The position numbers and the translations under genes were made by a program. DNA of 64,000 bases, taken from Arhodomonas sp052060015 (GTDB lineage Bacteria; Pseudomonadota; Gammaproteobacteria; Nitrococcales; Nitrococcaceae). The stretch is from positions 1-64,000 of the forward strand of contig NZ_JBPODZ010000004.1 of the NCBI RefSeq assembly GCF_052060015.1. Direction: 5' to 3'. Position 1 is the first letter of the stretch, and each line of letters begins with the position of its first letter. This document shows, in pieces, positions 1 to 8,349 of this stretch. The notes under the pieces are model-generated. The model did no database searches. It had not been told where the DNA came from and worked only from the letters and a program-made list of their open reading frames with translations.

Positions 1-686
1 CGCGGGGCTGAACCGCAGGCGCGCATCAACGTCCACGAGGACGAGCTGTGTTCCCCGCGCCCGCGGGGCTGAACCGCAGGCGCGCATCAACGTCCACGAG
101 GACGAGCTGTGTTCCCCGCGCCCGCGGGGCTGAACCGCGTGTGTTCGTTGGGGAGGAGACCGGCCATGCGTGTTCCCCGCGCCCGCGGGGCTGAACCGCG
201 GACCCAATTCCATCCAGTCCCTATCGAATAGTGTTCCCCGCGCCCGCGGGGCTGAACCGCCCTATATGGACATGGACGCGACCACCTTCGAGTGTTCCCC
301 GCGCTCGCGGGGCTGAACCGAACAACGGCCGGCTGTCGATGGTCGCGGGCACGTGTTCCCCGCGCCCGCGGGGCTGAACCGGTGTACGCGGGGGCACCCA
401 CAGGGTTTCGGTTGTGTTCCCCGCGCCCGCGGGGCTGAACCGTCTGCGGACGGACCGGCGTGGACAATCCCGGCGTGTTCCCCGCGCCCGCGGTGCTGAA
501 CCGGCTACAGCCGAGTGGGGCAGCAGATTGCCGACGTGTTCCCCGCGCCCGCGGGGCTGAACCGCCGCCGCCGCCTACACGGCGCACATCGACCAGGTGT
601 TCCCCGCGCCCGCGGGGCTGAACCGGATCGTCCTGACCGTTGCCCACATCCACGATCGTGTTCCCCGCGCCCGCGGGGCTGAACCG
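1..686 (+). CRISPR. Type I-E CRISPR array, distal part
   Basis: Eleven complete 29-base repeats start at 48, 109, 170, 231, 292, 353, 414, 475, 536, 597 and 658, with a 15-base partial repeat at 1-15. The period is exactly 61, giving eleven 32-base spacers. The repeat begins GTGTTCCCCGCG, carries the CCCCGCG/CGCGGGG hairpin and ends CTGAACCG. It resembles the E. coli type I-E repeat in the same orientation, so transcription is probably on the + strand and the leader and cas genes should lie left of base 1. The repeat at 292 has C to T in the loop and the one at 475 has G to T in the stem. The first two spacers (16-47 and 77-108) are identical. Bases 687-718 may be a twelfth spacer that has lost its trailing repeat. 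Confidence 0.97.
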
Positions 687-806
687 GGCCTGGGTGTCGT
701 CCCACTCGATGCAGATGTTGGCTCCGACCACGGTGTGCTCCTATACTAATATTAGCTCATTGCGCGGGCAGTCCCCGCCCGGACGACCAATCCCACGCGC
801 AGGGTA

Positions 807-837
807 GCCACGGTGGGGCGGTGCCGTGGCTTTTTCT
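807..837 (+). terminator. Intrinsic terminator downstream of the CRISPR array
   Basis: A perfect seven-base stem, GCCACGG at 807-813 and CCGTGGC at 824-830, is followed directly by TTTTTCT at 831-837. It lies 120 bases past the last repeat, on the strand predicted to carry the pre-crRNA, so it could end the array transcript. Confidence 0.7.
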
Positions 838-915
838 ACTCGCCTCTGCGATAGAGCCTCACACCGCGGCGAAACGCCTCAAGCTCCTCCTCACGTCCCT
901 CCGACCACTCGAAGG

Positions 916-944
916 GTGTTCCCCGCAGCCGCGGGGCTGAGCTG
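916..944 (+). repeat. Orphan degenerate CRISPR repeat
   Basis: This stretch matches the array repeat at 25 of 29 positions in the same orientation. The differences are at repeat positions 12, 13, 26 and 28. The hairpin is preserved as CCCCGC-AGCC-GCGGGG. It stands alone, 229 bases beyond the last array repeat, with no second copy 61 bases to either side. It may be a relic of an older, longer array or a separate repeat-derived element. Confidence 0.75.
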
Positions 945-1177
945 ATCCTGGAGCAACGATTATCTTCGCCGGGTGGGGGTATTCCGGGACCGCAGTGGAG
1001 AGCCTCCTGGCTCATCGTGGAGTTCGTGTAGCAGTTATCCCGTTTGATTCAGGGGTGGGTAGTTTGCCGGTTCACACCGAACTCGTGCGCCAGCGTCGCC
1101 TCTTTCAGAAACGGTGCTACGTCAACGCCCCGTAATGGGCGCGTGAGCTAACGCTCGAAATTGGCGGGTTTCACGCT

Positions 1178-1276
1178 TCAGTCGCCGCGGTCCGACTCAA
1201 GCTCTGGGCACAGTTTGGGCACAATTTGGGCACACGGCGAGAAGAGGTTGCGGGGGAGAGCCTGTAAGCTCTTGAT
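1178..1276 (-). pseudogene. Possible 3' stump of an integrase-like reading frame
   Basis: A 32-codon open stretch with no start codon runs away from the 3' end of tRNA-Arg. It reads as a terminal peptide containing CAQIVPKLCPEL. The DNA holds three copies of GGGCACA at 11-base spacing (1206, 1217, 1228). The location just past a tRNA 3' end and the peptide style suggest the tail of a tyrosine recombinase left by an excised element. This is an impression only. The rest of 687-1281 holds the terminator and orphan repeat listed separately and no convincing gene. Confidence 0.2.
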
Positions 1277-1281
1277 TTAAT

Positions 1282-1358
<77 letters not shown>

Positions 1359-1521
1359 GTTGAATGACATAGCTTAGCGCCTAGAGCCGTCGATGTCCAA
1401 GTCGGTGAGACCCCTCCGACGCGCACCTGAGTTTTCGGAACAGGCCTTTATCGCTATACTCGGCCCGATTGAGCCGCCCGGAGGGCGGGCCGGCGCTCGC
1501 ACAGAATCGCAGGGGGACACG

Positions 1522-2919
1522 GTGAGTCGCGAAGAAGACAGAAAGTTCATCCGCAACTTCGTTGCCGTCATCGCTGGCTTGGTGGTCACTGCCATCGTGC
1601 TCATCATCATCGCCACCATGCTTTATGACGGCGATGAGGAGGCCCGCCGCCAGCTCACCGCCGAGCGTGCGGCGAAGAATCTCGCGCCGGTCGGCAGCGT
1701 CCGCCTCACCGGTGATCCGATGCCGCAGGCGGCCTCGGCAGGCGGGGCTGGCGAGGAGGAAGCCGCGGACTCGGGCGCGGGTGACCGTTCGGGTGAGGAA
1801 GTGGCCATGCAAGTCTGTGCCGCCTGTCACGAGAGCGGCACCCTGGGCGCGCCGGTATTCGGCGATGAGGAGGCCTGGTCGCCGCGGGTGGATAAGGGGC
1901 TCGCTACCCTTGTTGACCATTCCATGAACGGCTTCAATAACATGCCCCCGCAGTCGGGTTCCGCCACCGAGGATGAGATCCGTAAGGCCATCGTCTGGAT
2001 GGTTGAGGATGCCGGGTTGAGCGTCGAGGGCGCCGATGGCGCCGCCGCGGAGGGTGAGACTGCGGACGCTGCTCCGGAGGAGGATCAGACGGCGGCAGAA
2101 ACTGCCGACGAGGAAGTGACCGCCGAGGACCAGGCGACCGAGGACCAGGCCGTTGCCTCGGAAGATGGGGCGGAGCCGGAGGCCCCCACCGATGGGGCCC
2201 AGGAAGTGGATCTCGCCATGGGCGAAGAGGTGGCGATGCGGGTCTGCGCGGCGTGCCACCAGACCGGTGCGGCCGGGGCCCCGGTCTTCGGCGACGAGGA
2301 GGCCTGGTCACCCCGCGCCGAGAAGGGCATCGCCACGCTGGTCGACCACTCCGTCAACGGCTTCAATGCCATGCCGGCCCAGGGGAATATGGCCTCGGAG
2401 GAGGAGATCCGCCAGGCCATTCTGTGGATGCTCGATGAAGCGGGCCTGAGTATCGAGGGCGCCGATGGCGCCGCTGCGGAGGGTGAGACCGCGGACGCTG
2501 CGCCGGAGGGAGAGCAGACCGAGGAAGAGACCGCCGGCGAGGCAGCAACCACCGGCGATGAAGCGGGCGAGGACCAGGCGGTCGCATCCGAGGATGCGGA
2601 CACCACCGAGGCGCAGGGGTCGGAGGCAGCGGAAACGGATGCCGCGGCCGATGAGGCCCAGGAGGTCGACCTCGCCGCCGGAGAGGAGGTGGCGATGCGG
2701 GTCTGTGCGGCCTGCCACCAGACCGGTGCCGCCGGTGCCCCGGTCTTCGGCGATGAGGAGGCCTGGGCGCCTCGGGCGGAGAAGGATCTCGCCACGCTGG
2801 TCGACCACTCCGTCAACGGCTTTAACGCCATGCCGCCGCAGGGGAATATGGCCTCGGAGGAGGAGATCCGCCAAGCCGTTCTCTGGATGCTGGACGACGC
2901 CGGGGTCAGCGCCGAGTAG
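1522..2919 (+). CDS. Membrane-anchored triheme cytochrome c with tandem c5-like domains
   Basis: The 465-residue protein has one N-terminal membrane segment (about residues 12-34) and three class I cytochrome c domains. Each has a CAACH heme site, at Cys99, Cys242 and Cys395, and a downstream Met ligand in NNMPPQ, NAMPAQ or NAMPPQ. The domains are separated by 70-80 residue linkers made mostly of Glu, Asp, Ala and Thr. Domains 2 and 3 are almost identical in protein and DNA, so one arose by recent duplication. The GTG at 1522 is chosen because AGGGGGA lies just upstream; the frame stays open to 1393 but that extension overlaps promoter-like sequence. The likely role is periplasmic electron transfer, with the partner unknown. 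Family-level assignment is firm and specific function is not. Confidence 0.88.
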   Translation: MSREEDRKFIRNFVAVIAGLVVTAIVLIIIATMLYDGDEEARRQLTAERAAKNLAPVGSVRLTGDPMPQAASAGGAGEEEAADSGAGDRSGEEVAMQVCAACHESGTLGAPVFGDEEAWSPRVDKGLATLVDHSMNGFNNMPPQSGSATEDEIRKAIVWMVEDAGLSVEGADGAAAEGETADAAPEEDQTAAETADEEVTAEDQATEDQAVASEDGAEPEAPTDGAQEVDLAMGEEVAMRVCAACHQTGAAGAPVFGDEEAWSPRAEKGIATLVDHSVNGFNAMPAQGNMASEEEIRQAILWMLDEAGLSIEGADGAAAEGETADAAPEGEQTEEETAGEAATTGDEAGEDQAVASEDADTTEAQGSEAAETDAAADEAQEVDLAAGEEVAMRVCAACHQTGAAGAPVFGDEEAWAPRAEKDLATLVDHSVNGFNAMPPQGNMASEEEIRQAVLWMLDDAGVSAE

Positions 2920-2959
2920 TGTCCATATTCGGGGCCGAGCGCATAGCGCCGGCCCTCCC

Positions 2960-4939
2960 CTACCGTCCCCCGCCGAGCAGGAGCCGCTCGGCATGTTCCA
3001 GGTTCTCCGGGGTGCCGTAGAGTACTACCACATCCCCGCTGCGCAGCCGGGTATGTGGTTCCGGCTGCGGTCCCCGGATGCCGCCGCGGCGCACCGCGGT
3101 CACATCGATCCCGGCTTCATCGAGGCGCAACTCTGCCAGCCGCCGGCCCACCGCGTGTGCCTGCTCGGGGAGGGTCACCGCGTGTAGCTGCTCCCGGAAG
3201 CGGTCCGCCTTTTCCAGATCCACCCGTTCCTGGCCGTGGAAGTAGCCCCGCAGCATGCGGTAGCGGTTGGCACGGACATCGCGCACGTAACGGAAGATCC
3301 GCCCCAACGGAATCCCGAGCAGCGTAAGGGCATGGGTGGCGAGCATTAGGCTCGCTTCGAGGACCTCCGGGACGATGGCGGTGGCCCCGGCACTGTGGAA
3401 GCGTTCCAGCCACACGTCGTCCCGGGTGCGCACCACCACCGGTAGCTCCGGGTAGCCCCGTCGCACATGGCTGAGGACGTTGAGGGTGGCCTGCGGATCG
3501 TTGTAGGTGAGCACCACCATCCGTGCCCGGGAAACCCCCGCCGCTTCCAGGATCTCCTGACGGGCGGAGTCGCCGAAATGGACCCGTTCGCCGGCGGCCT
3601 GTGCCTCACGCACCCGTGCCGGGTCCAGGTCCAGGGCGAGGTAGGGGATGCCCTCCTCCTCCAGGAAGCGAGCCACATTCTGGCCGGTGCGTCCATAGCC
3701 GCCGATGAGCACGTGATCCCGCAAGGATGCTGCCTGTTCGGCCACCCGTTCGCCGGTCTGGCGTCCATGCGGCGATGGGCCGCTGCCTGTCAGGGCCTGG
3801 GCGATGACCTCGTTGTAGCGCACCAGCAACGGCGTGATGGCCATGCTCAGTATCACCGCCGCCAGGGCGATCTGGCTCGGCACGCTTGCAAGGACGTTGT
3901 TGGACAGCGCCAGCGATAGCAAGGCGAACCCGAATTCGCCGCCGCCGGCGAGGATCACCGCGGTACGGACCGCCACCCGCGCCTCGTTGCCGCCGAGACG
4001 GGCGAGGCCGTAGACGAGGCCGAGCTTGAACAGCATGAACGCCGCCACGGTGGTAAGGACGCCGAGCCAGTGCTCGGCGAGGACGCCCAGGTCCAGTAAC
4101 ATGCCGATGGTCACGAAGAACAGTCCGAGGAGGACATCCCGAAAGGGCCGGATATCCGCCTCGATCTGGTGACGGTACTCGGTTTCGCCGAGCATGATGC
4201 CGGCGAGGAACCCTCCCAGGGCCAACGATAGCCCGGCAAGGTGGGTACCCCAGGCGGCCACCAGGGCCACCAGCAGCACGGTCATGGTGAACAGCTCGTT
4301 GGAACGGGCCCGGGCCACCTCATGGAACAGCGGCCGCAGAGCCCAGTGTCCCAGCGCGAGCATCAGTGCGAAGACCGCGATGCCCTTGACCAGCGCCCAA
4401 CCCATGGCGAGGGCAATGCCCTCCCCGCCGTTGTTGCCGAGCAGGGGGATGACGATGAGCAGCGGAACCACGGCGAGATCTTGGAACAGCAGCACGCCTA
4501 CCGCGCGTCGGCCGTGGCGACTGTGGATCTCCACCTGTTCGGTGAGCTGTTTGATGACGACCGCCGTCGACGACAGAGCGAGTGCCCCGCCGATGACCAG
4601 GGCCGCGCCGGGGGAGACGCCCAAGTACCAGGCGCCGCTGGCGATCAGTCCGGTGCCCAGAATCACCTGGGCACCGCCGAGGCCGAGCACCGTCCAGCGC
4701 ATTGCCCGCAGCTGGGGTAGGGAGAACTCCAGGCCGATGGTGAACAGCAGGAACACGACACCGAATTCCGCGAGGTGGCTGACTTCCTCCACGTCGCCAA
4801 TGAGGCCGGCCACGGAGGGGCCCACGAGGATGCCTACGGAGAGATAGCCCAACACCGGCGGCATGTGCAGGCGCCGGAATGCCGTGACCGCCACCACCGA
4901 CGCGGCGAGCAGGATCAGTACCTCTTGGAACACGGACAA
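2960..4939 (-). CDS. KefB/YbaL-type monovalent cation:proton antiporter (CPA2)
   Basis: The 659-residue inner-membrane protein has an N-terminal Na+/H+ exchanger domain of about 12 membrane segments (residues 5-385). A cytoplasmic TrkA-N nucleotide-binding domain follows at about 413-530, with the Rossmann glycines GGYGRTGQNVA. A TrkA-C domain lies at about 575-655. This is the KefB/KefC architecture of potassium or sodium efflux antiporters, and it fits pH and salt homeostasis in a halophile. The apparent start is TTG at 4939, eight bases after GGGGGA; a GTG two codons later is an alternative. It converges on the cytochrome gene with a 40-base gap. The transported ion cannot be told from sequence. 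Confidence 0.9.
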   Translation of the reverse strand: MSVFQEVLILLAASVVAVTAFRRLHMPPVLGYLSVGILVGPSVAGLIGDVEEVSHLAEFGVVFLLFTIGLEFSLPQLRAMRWTVLGLGGAQVILGTGLIASGAWYLGVSPGAALVIGGALALSSTAVVIKQLTEQVEIHSRHGRRAVGVLLFQDLAVVPLLIVIPLLGNNGGEGIALAMGWALVKGIAVFALMLALGHWALRPLFHEVARARSNELFTMTVLLVALVAAWGTHLAGLSLALGGFLAGIMLGETEYRHQIEADIRPFRDVLLGLFFVTIGMLLDLGVLAEHWLGVLTTVAAFMLFKLGLVYGLARLGGNEARVAVRTAVILAGGGEFGFALLSLALSNNVLASVPSQIALAAVILSMAITPLLVRYNEVIAQALTGSGPSPHGRQTGERVAEQAASLRDHVLIGGYGRTGQNVARFLEEEGIPYLALDLDPARVREAQAAGERVHFGDSARQEILEAAGVSRARMVVLTYNDPQATLNVLSHVRRGYPELPVVVRTRDDVWLERFHSAGATAIVPEVLEASLMLATHALTLLGIPLGRIFRYVRDVRANRYRMLRGYFHGQERVDLEKADRFREQLHAVTLPEQAHAVGRRLAELRLDEAGIDVTAVRRGGIRGPQPEPHTRLRSGDVVVLYGTPENLEHAERLLLGGGR

Positions 4940-5059
4940 GCGCTGTTTCCCCCAGAGTGGTTGGTTTCCCCCATGCTAACCGCTGTTTCGCCGTGCTGGC
5001 GCCCAAGGGTGTTCGGGCAGGGTCGATATGCCACCGGCCGGTTGGCGCGGGCATGTCGT

Positions 5060-5082
5060 ATACGAATAGGAATTGTTCGTAT
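5060..5082. promoter_or_regulatory. Fur-like palindrome upstream of exbB-exbD-tonB
   Basis: Perfect inverted arms ATACGAA and TTCGTAT flank nine bases in an AT-rich stretch between the divergent antiporter and exbB genes, about 70 bases before the exbB start. The arms resemble those at 16540-16558 in front of the siderophore receptor. Control by iron through Fur is inferred from gene content. Confidence 0.5.
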
Positions 5083-5148
5083 ATTTGGTGTCTTTGCTGT
5101 TACAATGCCCGGGTATCCCCGGCCAGTGTCGTAAAGTAACAGAGGTCC

Positions 5149-5868
5149 ATGACTATGGAGTCAGCAATGGAGGCCGTCGCCTGGGAGCGGATGTACGCCT
5201 TCTTCGGCGCCGGCGGGCCGGTGGTGCTGATACTCGCGGTGATGTCCGTGGTCGCATTGACCATTGTGCTGGTCAAGCTCTGGCAGTTCCGTGCCCTGCG
5301 AATCAATGATCTGGACGCCGCCCGGGCCGCGCTTTCCCGTTACCGTTCCGGACGGGTGCGCGAGGGGCTCGTACGGCTCGAGGATTCGCCGAATCCACTC
5401 TCTCAGGCCCTGGCCCGCGCCCTGCGCGGCGTCGAGCGCGGGCTGCCGGAAGACAAGGTGCGAGAAGAGGTCCATCGGTATTGTCGGCATGCCCTGGAGG
5501 GCCTTCGTGGCGGCCTGCGGCCGCTGGAGGTGATCGGTAGCCTCGCACCCCTTCTCGGTCTCTTCGGCACGGTGCTCGGGATGATCGAGGCCTTCCGTCA
5601 ACTCGAGCTCGCCGGTAATCGCGTGGACCCCTCCGTGTTGTCCGGGGGTATTTGGGAGGCGCTGCTCACCACGGCCGTCGGCCTTGCGGTGGCGATCCCC
5701 GTGGTGGCTTTGCTGAACTGGCTCGAGCGTCGGGTCGAGCGCCTGGCTCATCGTATGGACGACGTCGTCACCCAGGTATTCACCGAGGACCTCACGGAGT
5801 TGCCGGAGTCCGCCGAGGAGGAGTCCCATGAGCCGGCCCGCCTCCGCGCCGCCGCCCCTGGCCGCTAG
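5149..5868 (+). CDS. exbB: TonB-system proton channel ExbB (MotA/TolQ/ExbB family)
   Basis: The 239-residue inner-membrane protein has one membrane segment near the N-terminus (about 22-42), a long cytoplasmic loop, and two further segments at about 120-142 and 168-190. The second bears the conserved glycine-rich stretch around LAPLLGLFGTVLGMI. This is the MotA/TolQ/ExbB pattern. With ExbD it turns proton motive force into movement of TonB. AGAGGT precedes the ATG at 5149; in-frame ATGs at 5155 and 5167 are possible. The gene heads an operon with two exbD genes and tonB and overlaps the next start by 41 bases. Because TonB follows, ExbB is a better call than TolQ. Confidence 0.9.
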   Translation: MTMESAMEAVAWERMYAFFGAGGPVVLILAVMSVVALTIVLVKLWQFRALRINDLDAARAALSRYRSGRVREGLVRLEDSPNPLSQALARALRGVERGLPEDKVREEVHRYCRHALEGLRGGLRPLEVIGSLAPLLGLFGTVLGMIEAFRQLELAGNRVDPSVLSGGIWEALLTTAVGLAVAIPVVALLNWLERRVERLAHRMDDVVTQVFTEDLTELPESAEEESHEPARLRAAAPGR

Positions 5869-6262
5869 TGCGGCACGCCGGCGGCGGCCGCTGGTCAGTC
5901 TCACCCCGCTCATCGATGTCGTGTTCATCCTGCTGGTGTTCTTCATGCTGGCCTCGAGCTTCCTCGACTGGCGTGCCATCGACCTGTCCGCGCCGCGGCA
6001 GGCCGGTGCTGCCGGGAGCTTGGAGGGTGCGCTGCTCGTGGAGGTGCGCCCGGAGGGATTGCGCCTGGGCGGCGCCCCGGTTTCCGGCGAGGCGCTGGTG
6101 GCGCGGGTGGAGGCCCGGCTCGCGGAGGCGCCGGATACCCGGGTGCTGGTACGGCCCGCGCGCGGCGTAACCCTGCAGGAGGCGGTGGACGTCCTCGATC
6201 GTCTCGCCGGGACCGGGGTGCGCGATCTCTCCATGATCGGGGGGCCTCAGCGTGCACAGTGA
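5828..6262 (+). CDS. exbD: TonB-system protein ExbD, first copy
   Basis: The 144-residue protein has an N-terminal membrane segment (about 27-46) preceded by arginines and containing the ExbD/TolR motif LIDVVFILLVFFM, whose Asp is the proton-conducting residue. A periplasmic domain of about 90 residues follows. The start at 5828 has GGAGGAG upstream inside exbB. The gene overlaps the next exbD by 11 bases. Two adjacent exbD genes suggest a mixed ExbD assembly. Confidence 0.88.
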   Translation: MSRPASAPPPLAASAARRRRPLVSLTPLIDVVFILLVFFMLASSFLDWRAIDLSAPRQAGAAGSLEGALLVEVRPEGLRLGGAPVSGEALVARVEARLAEAPDTRVLVRPARGVTLQEAVDVLDRLAGTGVRDLSMIGGPQRAQ

Positions 6263-6671
6263 GCAGCGCCCCTTCGAGCAGCAGGCGCGGCCGCGCAACG
6301 AGGACGAGCGCATCCTGCCGCTCATCAATGTGGTCTTCCTGCTGTTGATCTTTTTCATGATTGCCGGCCAGCTGAGCGCCACCGATGCCTTCCGCGTCGA
6401 TCCGGCGGAATCAGCAAGCGAGGGGCGGGCGGAACCCGAGGACGTGCTGGTGCTCGTCGGTGCCGATGGCCGCCTCGCGGTGGACGGCGAAGAGATGGAC
6501 CCGGCGGGGCTGGAGGCGGCAATGGATCGCCGGCTCGCGGAGACCGAAGGGGCGCGGGTGCGGCTGAAGGCCGATGCCCGGGCCGAGGCCACCGCTGTGG
6601 TGGGTGTCATGGAACGCCTACGCGACGCCGGCGTCGAGCGCCTCCAGTTGCTGACGGTGCCGGAGCGCTGA
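6252..6671 (+). CDS. exbD: TonB-system protein ExbD, second copy
   Basis: The 139-residue protein starts at GTG 6252 inside the end of the first exbD. It has a single membrane segment at about 22-42 and a periplasmic ExbD domain. In its motif, LINVVFLLLIFFM, the conserved Asp of the first copy (LIDVVF) is replaced by Asn. If this residue is the proton carrier, the second copy cannot conduct alone and may serve a structural or regulatory role in a mixed dimer. Its stop overlaps the tonB start (TGATG). Confidence 0.87.
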   Translation: MHSEQRPFEQQARPRNEDERILPLINVVFLLLIFFMIAGQLSATDAFRVDPAESASEGRAEPEDVLVLVGADGRLAVDGEEMDPAGLEAAMDRRLAETEGARVRLKADARAEATAVVGVMERLRDAGVERLQLLTVPER

Positions 6672-7897
6672 TGGGGCCGACACGACGACAGTGGCTGCTC
6701 GCGCTGGTGGGGGCGCTGCTCCTGCACACCGCGGCGGCCGTGGCGGTGCTGTGGCGGGCGCCGGCTGCCGGTGGCGGTGGTGGCGGGGGCGCTGGCATTG
6801 AGCTGGCCCTCGGGAGTGCCGGTGGCGCCCCTGAGCGTGGTGCTGCGGAGGCGTCCCCGGATGCCCGGAGCGGCGATTCCCCCCGCGAGGCGGCGCAGAC
6901 GGAGACCGCGGCGGTAGCCGCGGATACTCCTATGAGGCCGGAGGCCACCGAAACGCCGGTTCAACCGGAGGAAACTCGGCCGCCTGCAGCGGTGGAAACC
7001 CCGACCCAGGCCCGCGCCGTGGACACGGCCGAGCCGGAGGCGGTCACAGGGCCGGAGGTCTCGCCGGTAGTGCCGGCAGAGCAGCGGCCGGGGGAGACGA
7101 CGGTGGCCCGGTCGGTGGAGGCCGAAGCCGAAGCGGAGGTGGACGGGGCACCGGCCGCAGTGACGGAATCCGTGCCCGAGCTCGAACCGGAGTCGCCATC
7201 GGAAGCCGTTGAGACCGCGGAGACCGAGCCGGAAGAGGTGACCGCAGCGGAACCGATAGAGACGGAGCCCGACTCGGAGGCGGTGGAAGCCGAACCCGAG
7301 GCGCTTGAGGAGACGGGGTCCGAGGCAGAGCCGATGGAGACCGGGTCAACCGAGCCAGAGGTAACCGAGCCTGAGGCAGAGCCGACGGAAACGGCGGTGA
7401 CCGAACCGGAGCAGACCGGCGCGGCCGATGCCACGGAGACGGAAAACCAGACCGAGCCCGAGGACGAAGTCGGCGATACCGCCGAGAAGGCCGTGGCAGA
7501 TGCCTCGTCGGCTGAAAACGAACCGGAATCGGGTGCTAGCGGGGAAGGCGGCAGTGGCGATGAAGCCCGTTCCCAGGAGGGCCAGAGCGGGGCCGGCGGG
7601 GCCGCGGCGATCGGTGACGACTATCTGGCCTCGCTGCGCGATGCGCTGGAACGGAGCAAGAGATATCCCCGTCGGGCCCGGCTGCGGCGCCAGGAAGGGG
7701 TGACCGAGGTGCGTATTGTCCTCGATCATGAGGGCCGGGTGATGGACTACGAAATCGAGCAGGGCTCGGGGCATGCCGTCCTCGATCGGGAGGTCGAGGC
7801 CATGATTCAGCGCGCCGCGCCATTCCCCGCCCTTCCGGAAGGCACCGGCCGCGAACGCTTCGAGCTCGTGGTGCCGGTACGTTTTTCGCTGCGTTAG
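6671..7897 (+). CDS. tonB: TonB energy-transducing protein with long acidic linker
   Basis: The 408-residue protein has an N-terminal membrane anchor (about 8-28). A linker of roughly 280 residues follows, made of Glu-, Thr-, Pro- and Ala-rich near-repeats such as TEPEVTEPEAEPTE. A TonB C-terminal domain occupies about 317-408, with the expected pattern YPRRARLRRQEGVTEVRIVL and a terminal beta strand. The protein contacts TonB-dependent receptors across the periplasm; two such receptors are encoded at 14344 and 35948. The linker is much longer than in E. coli TonB (239 residues in all) and is acidic rather than Pro/Lys-rich, as expected for a halophile. It starts on an ATG that overlaps the exbD stop. 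Confidence 0.88.
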   Translation: MGPTRRQWLLALVGALLLHTAAAVAVLWRAPAAGGGGGGGAGIELALGSAGGAPERGAAEASPDARSGDSPREAAQTETAAVAADTPMRPEATETPVQPEETRPPAAVETPTQARAVDTAEPEAVTGPEVSPVVPAEQRPGETTVARSVEAEAEAEVDGAPAAVTESVPELEPESPSEAVETAETEPEEVTAAEPIETEPDSEAVEAEPEALEETGSEAEPMETGSTEPEVTEPEAEPTETAVTEPEQTGAADATETENQTEPEDEVGDTAEKAVADASSAENEPESGASGEGGSGDEARSQEGQSGAGGAAAIGDDYLASLRDALERSKRYPRRARLRRQEGVTEVRIVLDHEGRVMDYEIEQGSGHAVLDREVEAMIQRAAPFPALPEGTGRERFELVVPVRFSLR

Positions 7898-7915
7898 TGA
7901 TCAAGGAGCCCGCTT

Positions 7916-8341
7916 ATGTCCCGTTTCGTTTCCCTGCCCGCCCTCATGCTCCCCCTGCTCCTATCCTGGCCCGCGCTGCTGCTGGCACAGGAGGGGAGGG
8001 CGACCGTCGAGCTCAACAAGCTGGAGGCGGACGGCGCCGACTGCCGGGCCTATCTCGTGCTCGAGAACGGCACTGATATTACCTTCGAGACGCTCCGCCT
8101 GGATCTGGTGATGTTTGGCCAGGAGGGGATCATCGCGAAGCGCTTGGCTGTGGATACCGCGCCGCTGGCGGCGGGCAAGACAAGCGTCAAGGTCTTCGCG
8201 ATGAGCGAGCTCACCTGCGCGGAGATCGGCCGTGTCCTCCTCAATGGCGTGCTTGCCTGCGCCGACGCAGAGGGTGATCGCGACGATTGTCTCGCGCGCC
8301 TATCGCCGGAGAGCCGCGCCGGGGTGCCCTTCGTGGAGTGA
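7916..8341 (+). CDS. Small secreted protein of the TonB operon, function unknown
   Basis: The 141-residue protein has a signal peptide (about 1-25, cleavage near LLLAQE). Its mature domain contains four cysteines and short beta-strand-like stretches such as CRAYLVLENGTD and LRLDLVMFGQEG. It starts 18 bases after tonB with GGAGC upstream and is probably the last gene of the operon. I recall similar small exported proteins beside exbBD-tonB in other proteobacteria, but no activity is known to me. A periplasmic role linked to TonB-dependent uptake is inferred from position only. Confidence 0.7.
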   Translation: MSRFVSLPALMLPLLLSWPALLLAQEGRATVELNKLEADGADCRAYLVLENGTDITFETLRLDLVMFGQEGIIAKRLAVDTAPLAAGKTSVKVFAMSELTCAEIGRVLLNGVLACADAEGDRDDCLARLSPESRAGVPFVE

Positions 8342-8349
8342 CCTATGCC

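Noticed and set aside
87..731. A long minus-strand frame over the CRISPR array, with repeated FSPAGAGNT-like peptides
   Set aside because: It is a translation of the 61-base repeat unit. The period and repeats explain it fully, although a GTG with AGGAG-like sequence happens to lie at its start.
735..775. AT-rich stretch after the last repeat as a possible CRISPR leader
   Set aside because: The repeat orientation places the leader at the other end of the array, left of base 1, and a terminator follows this stretch.
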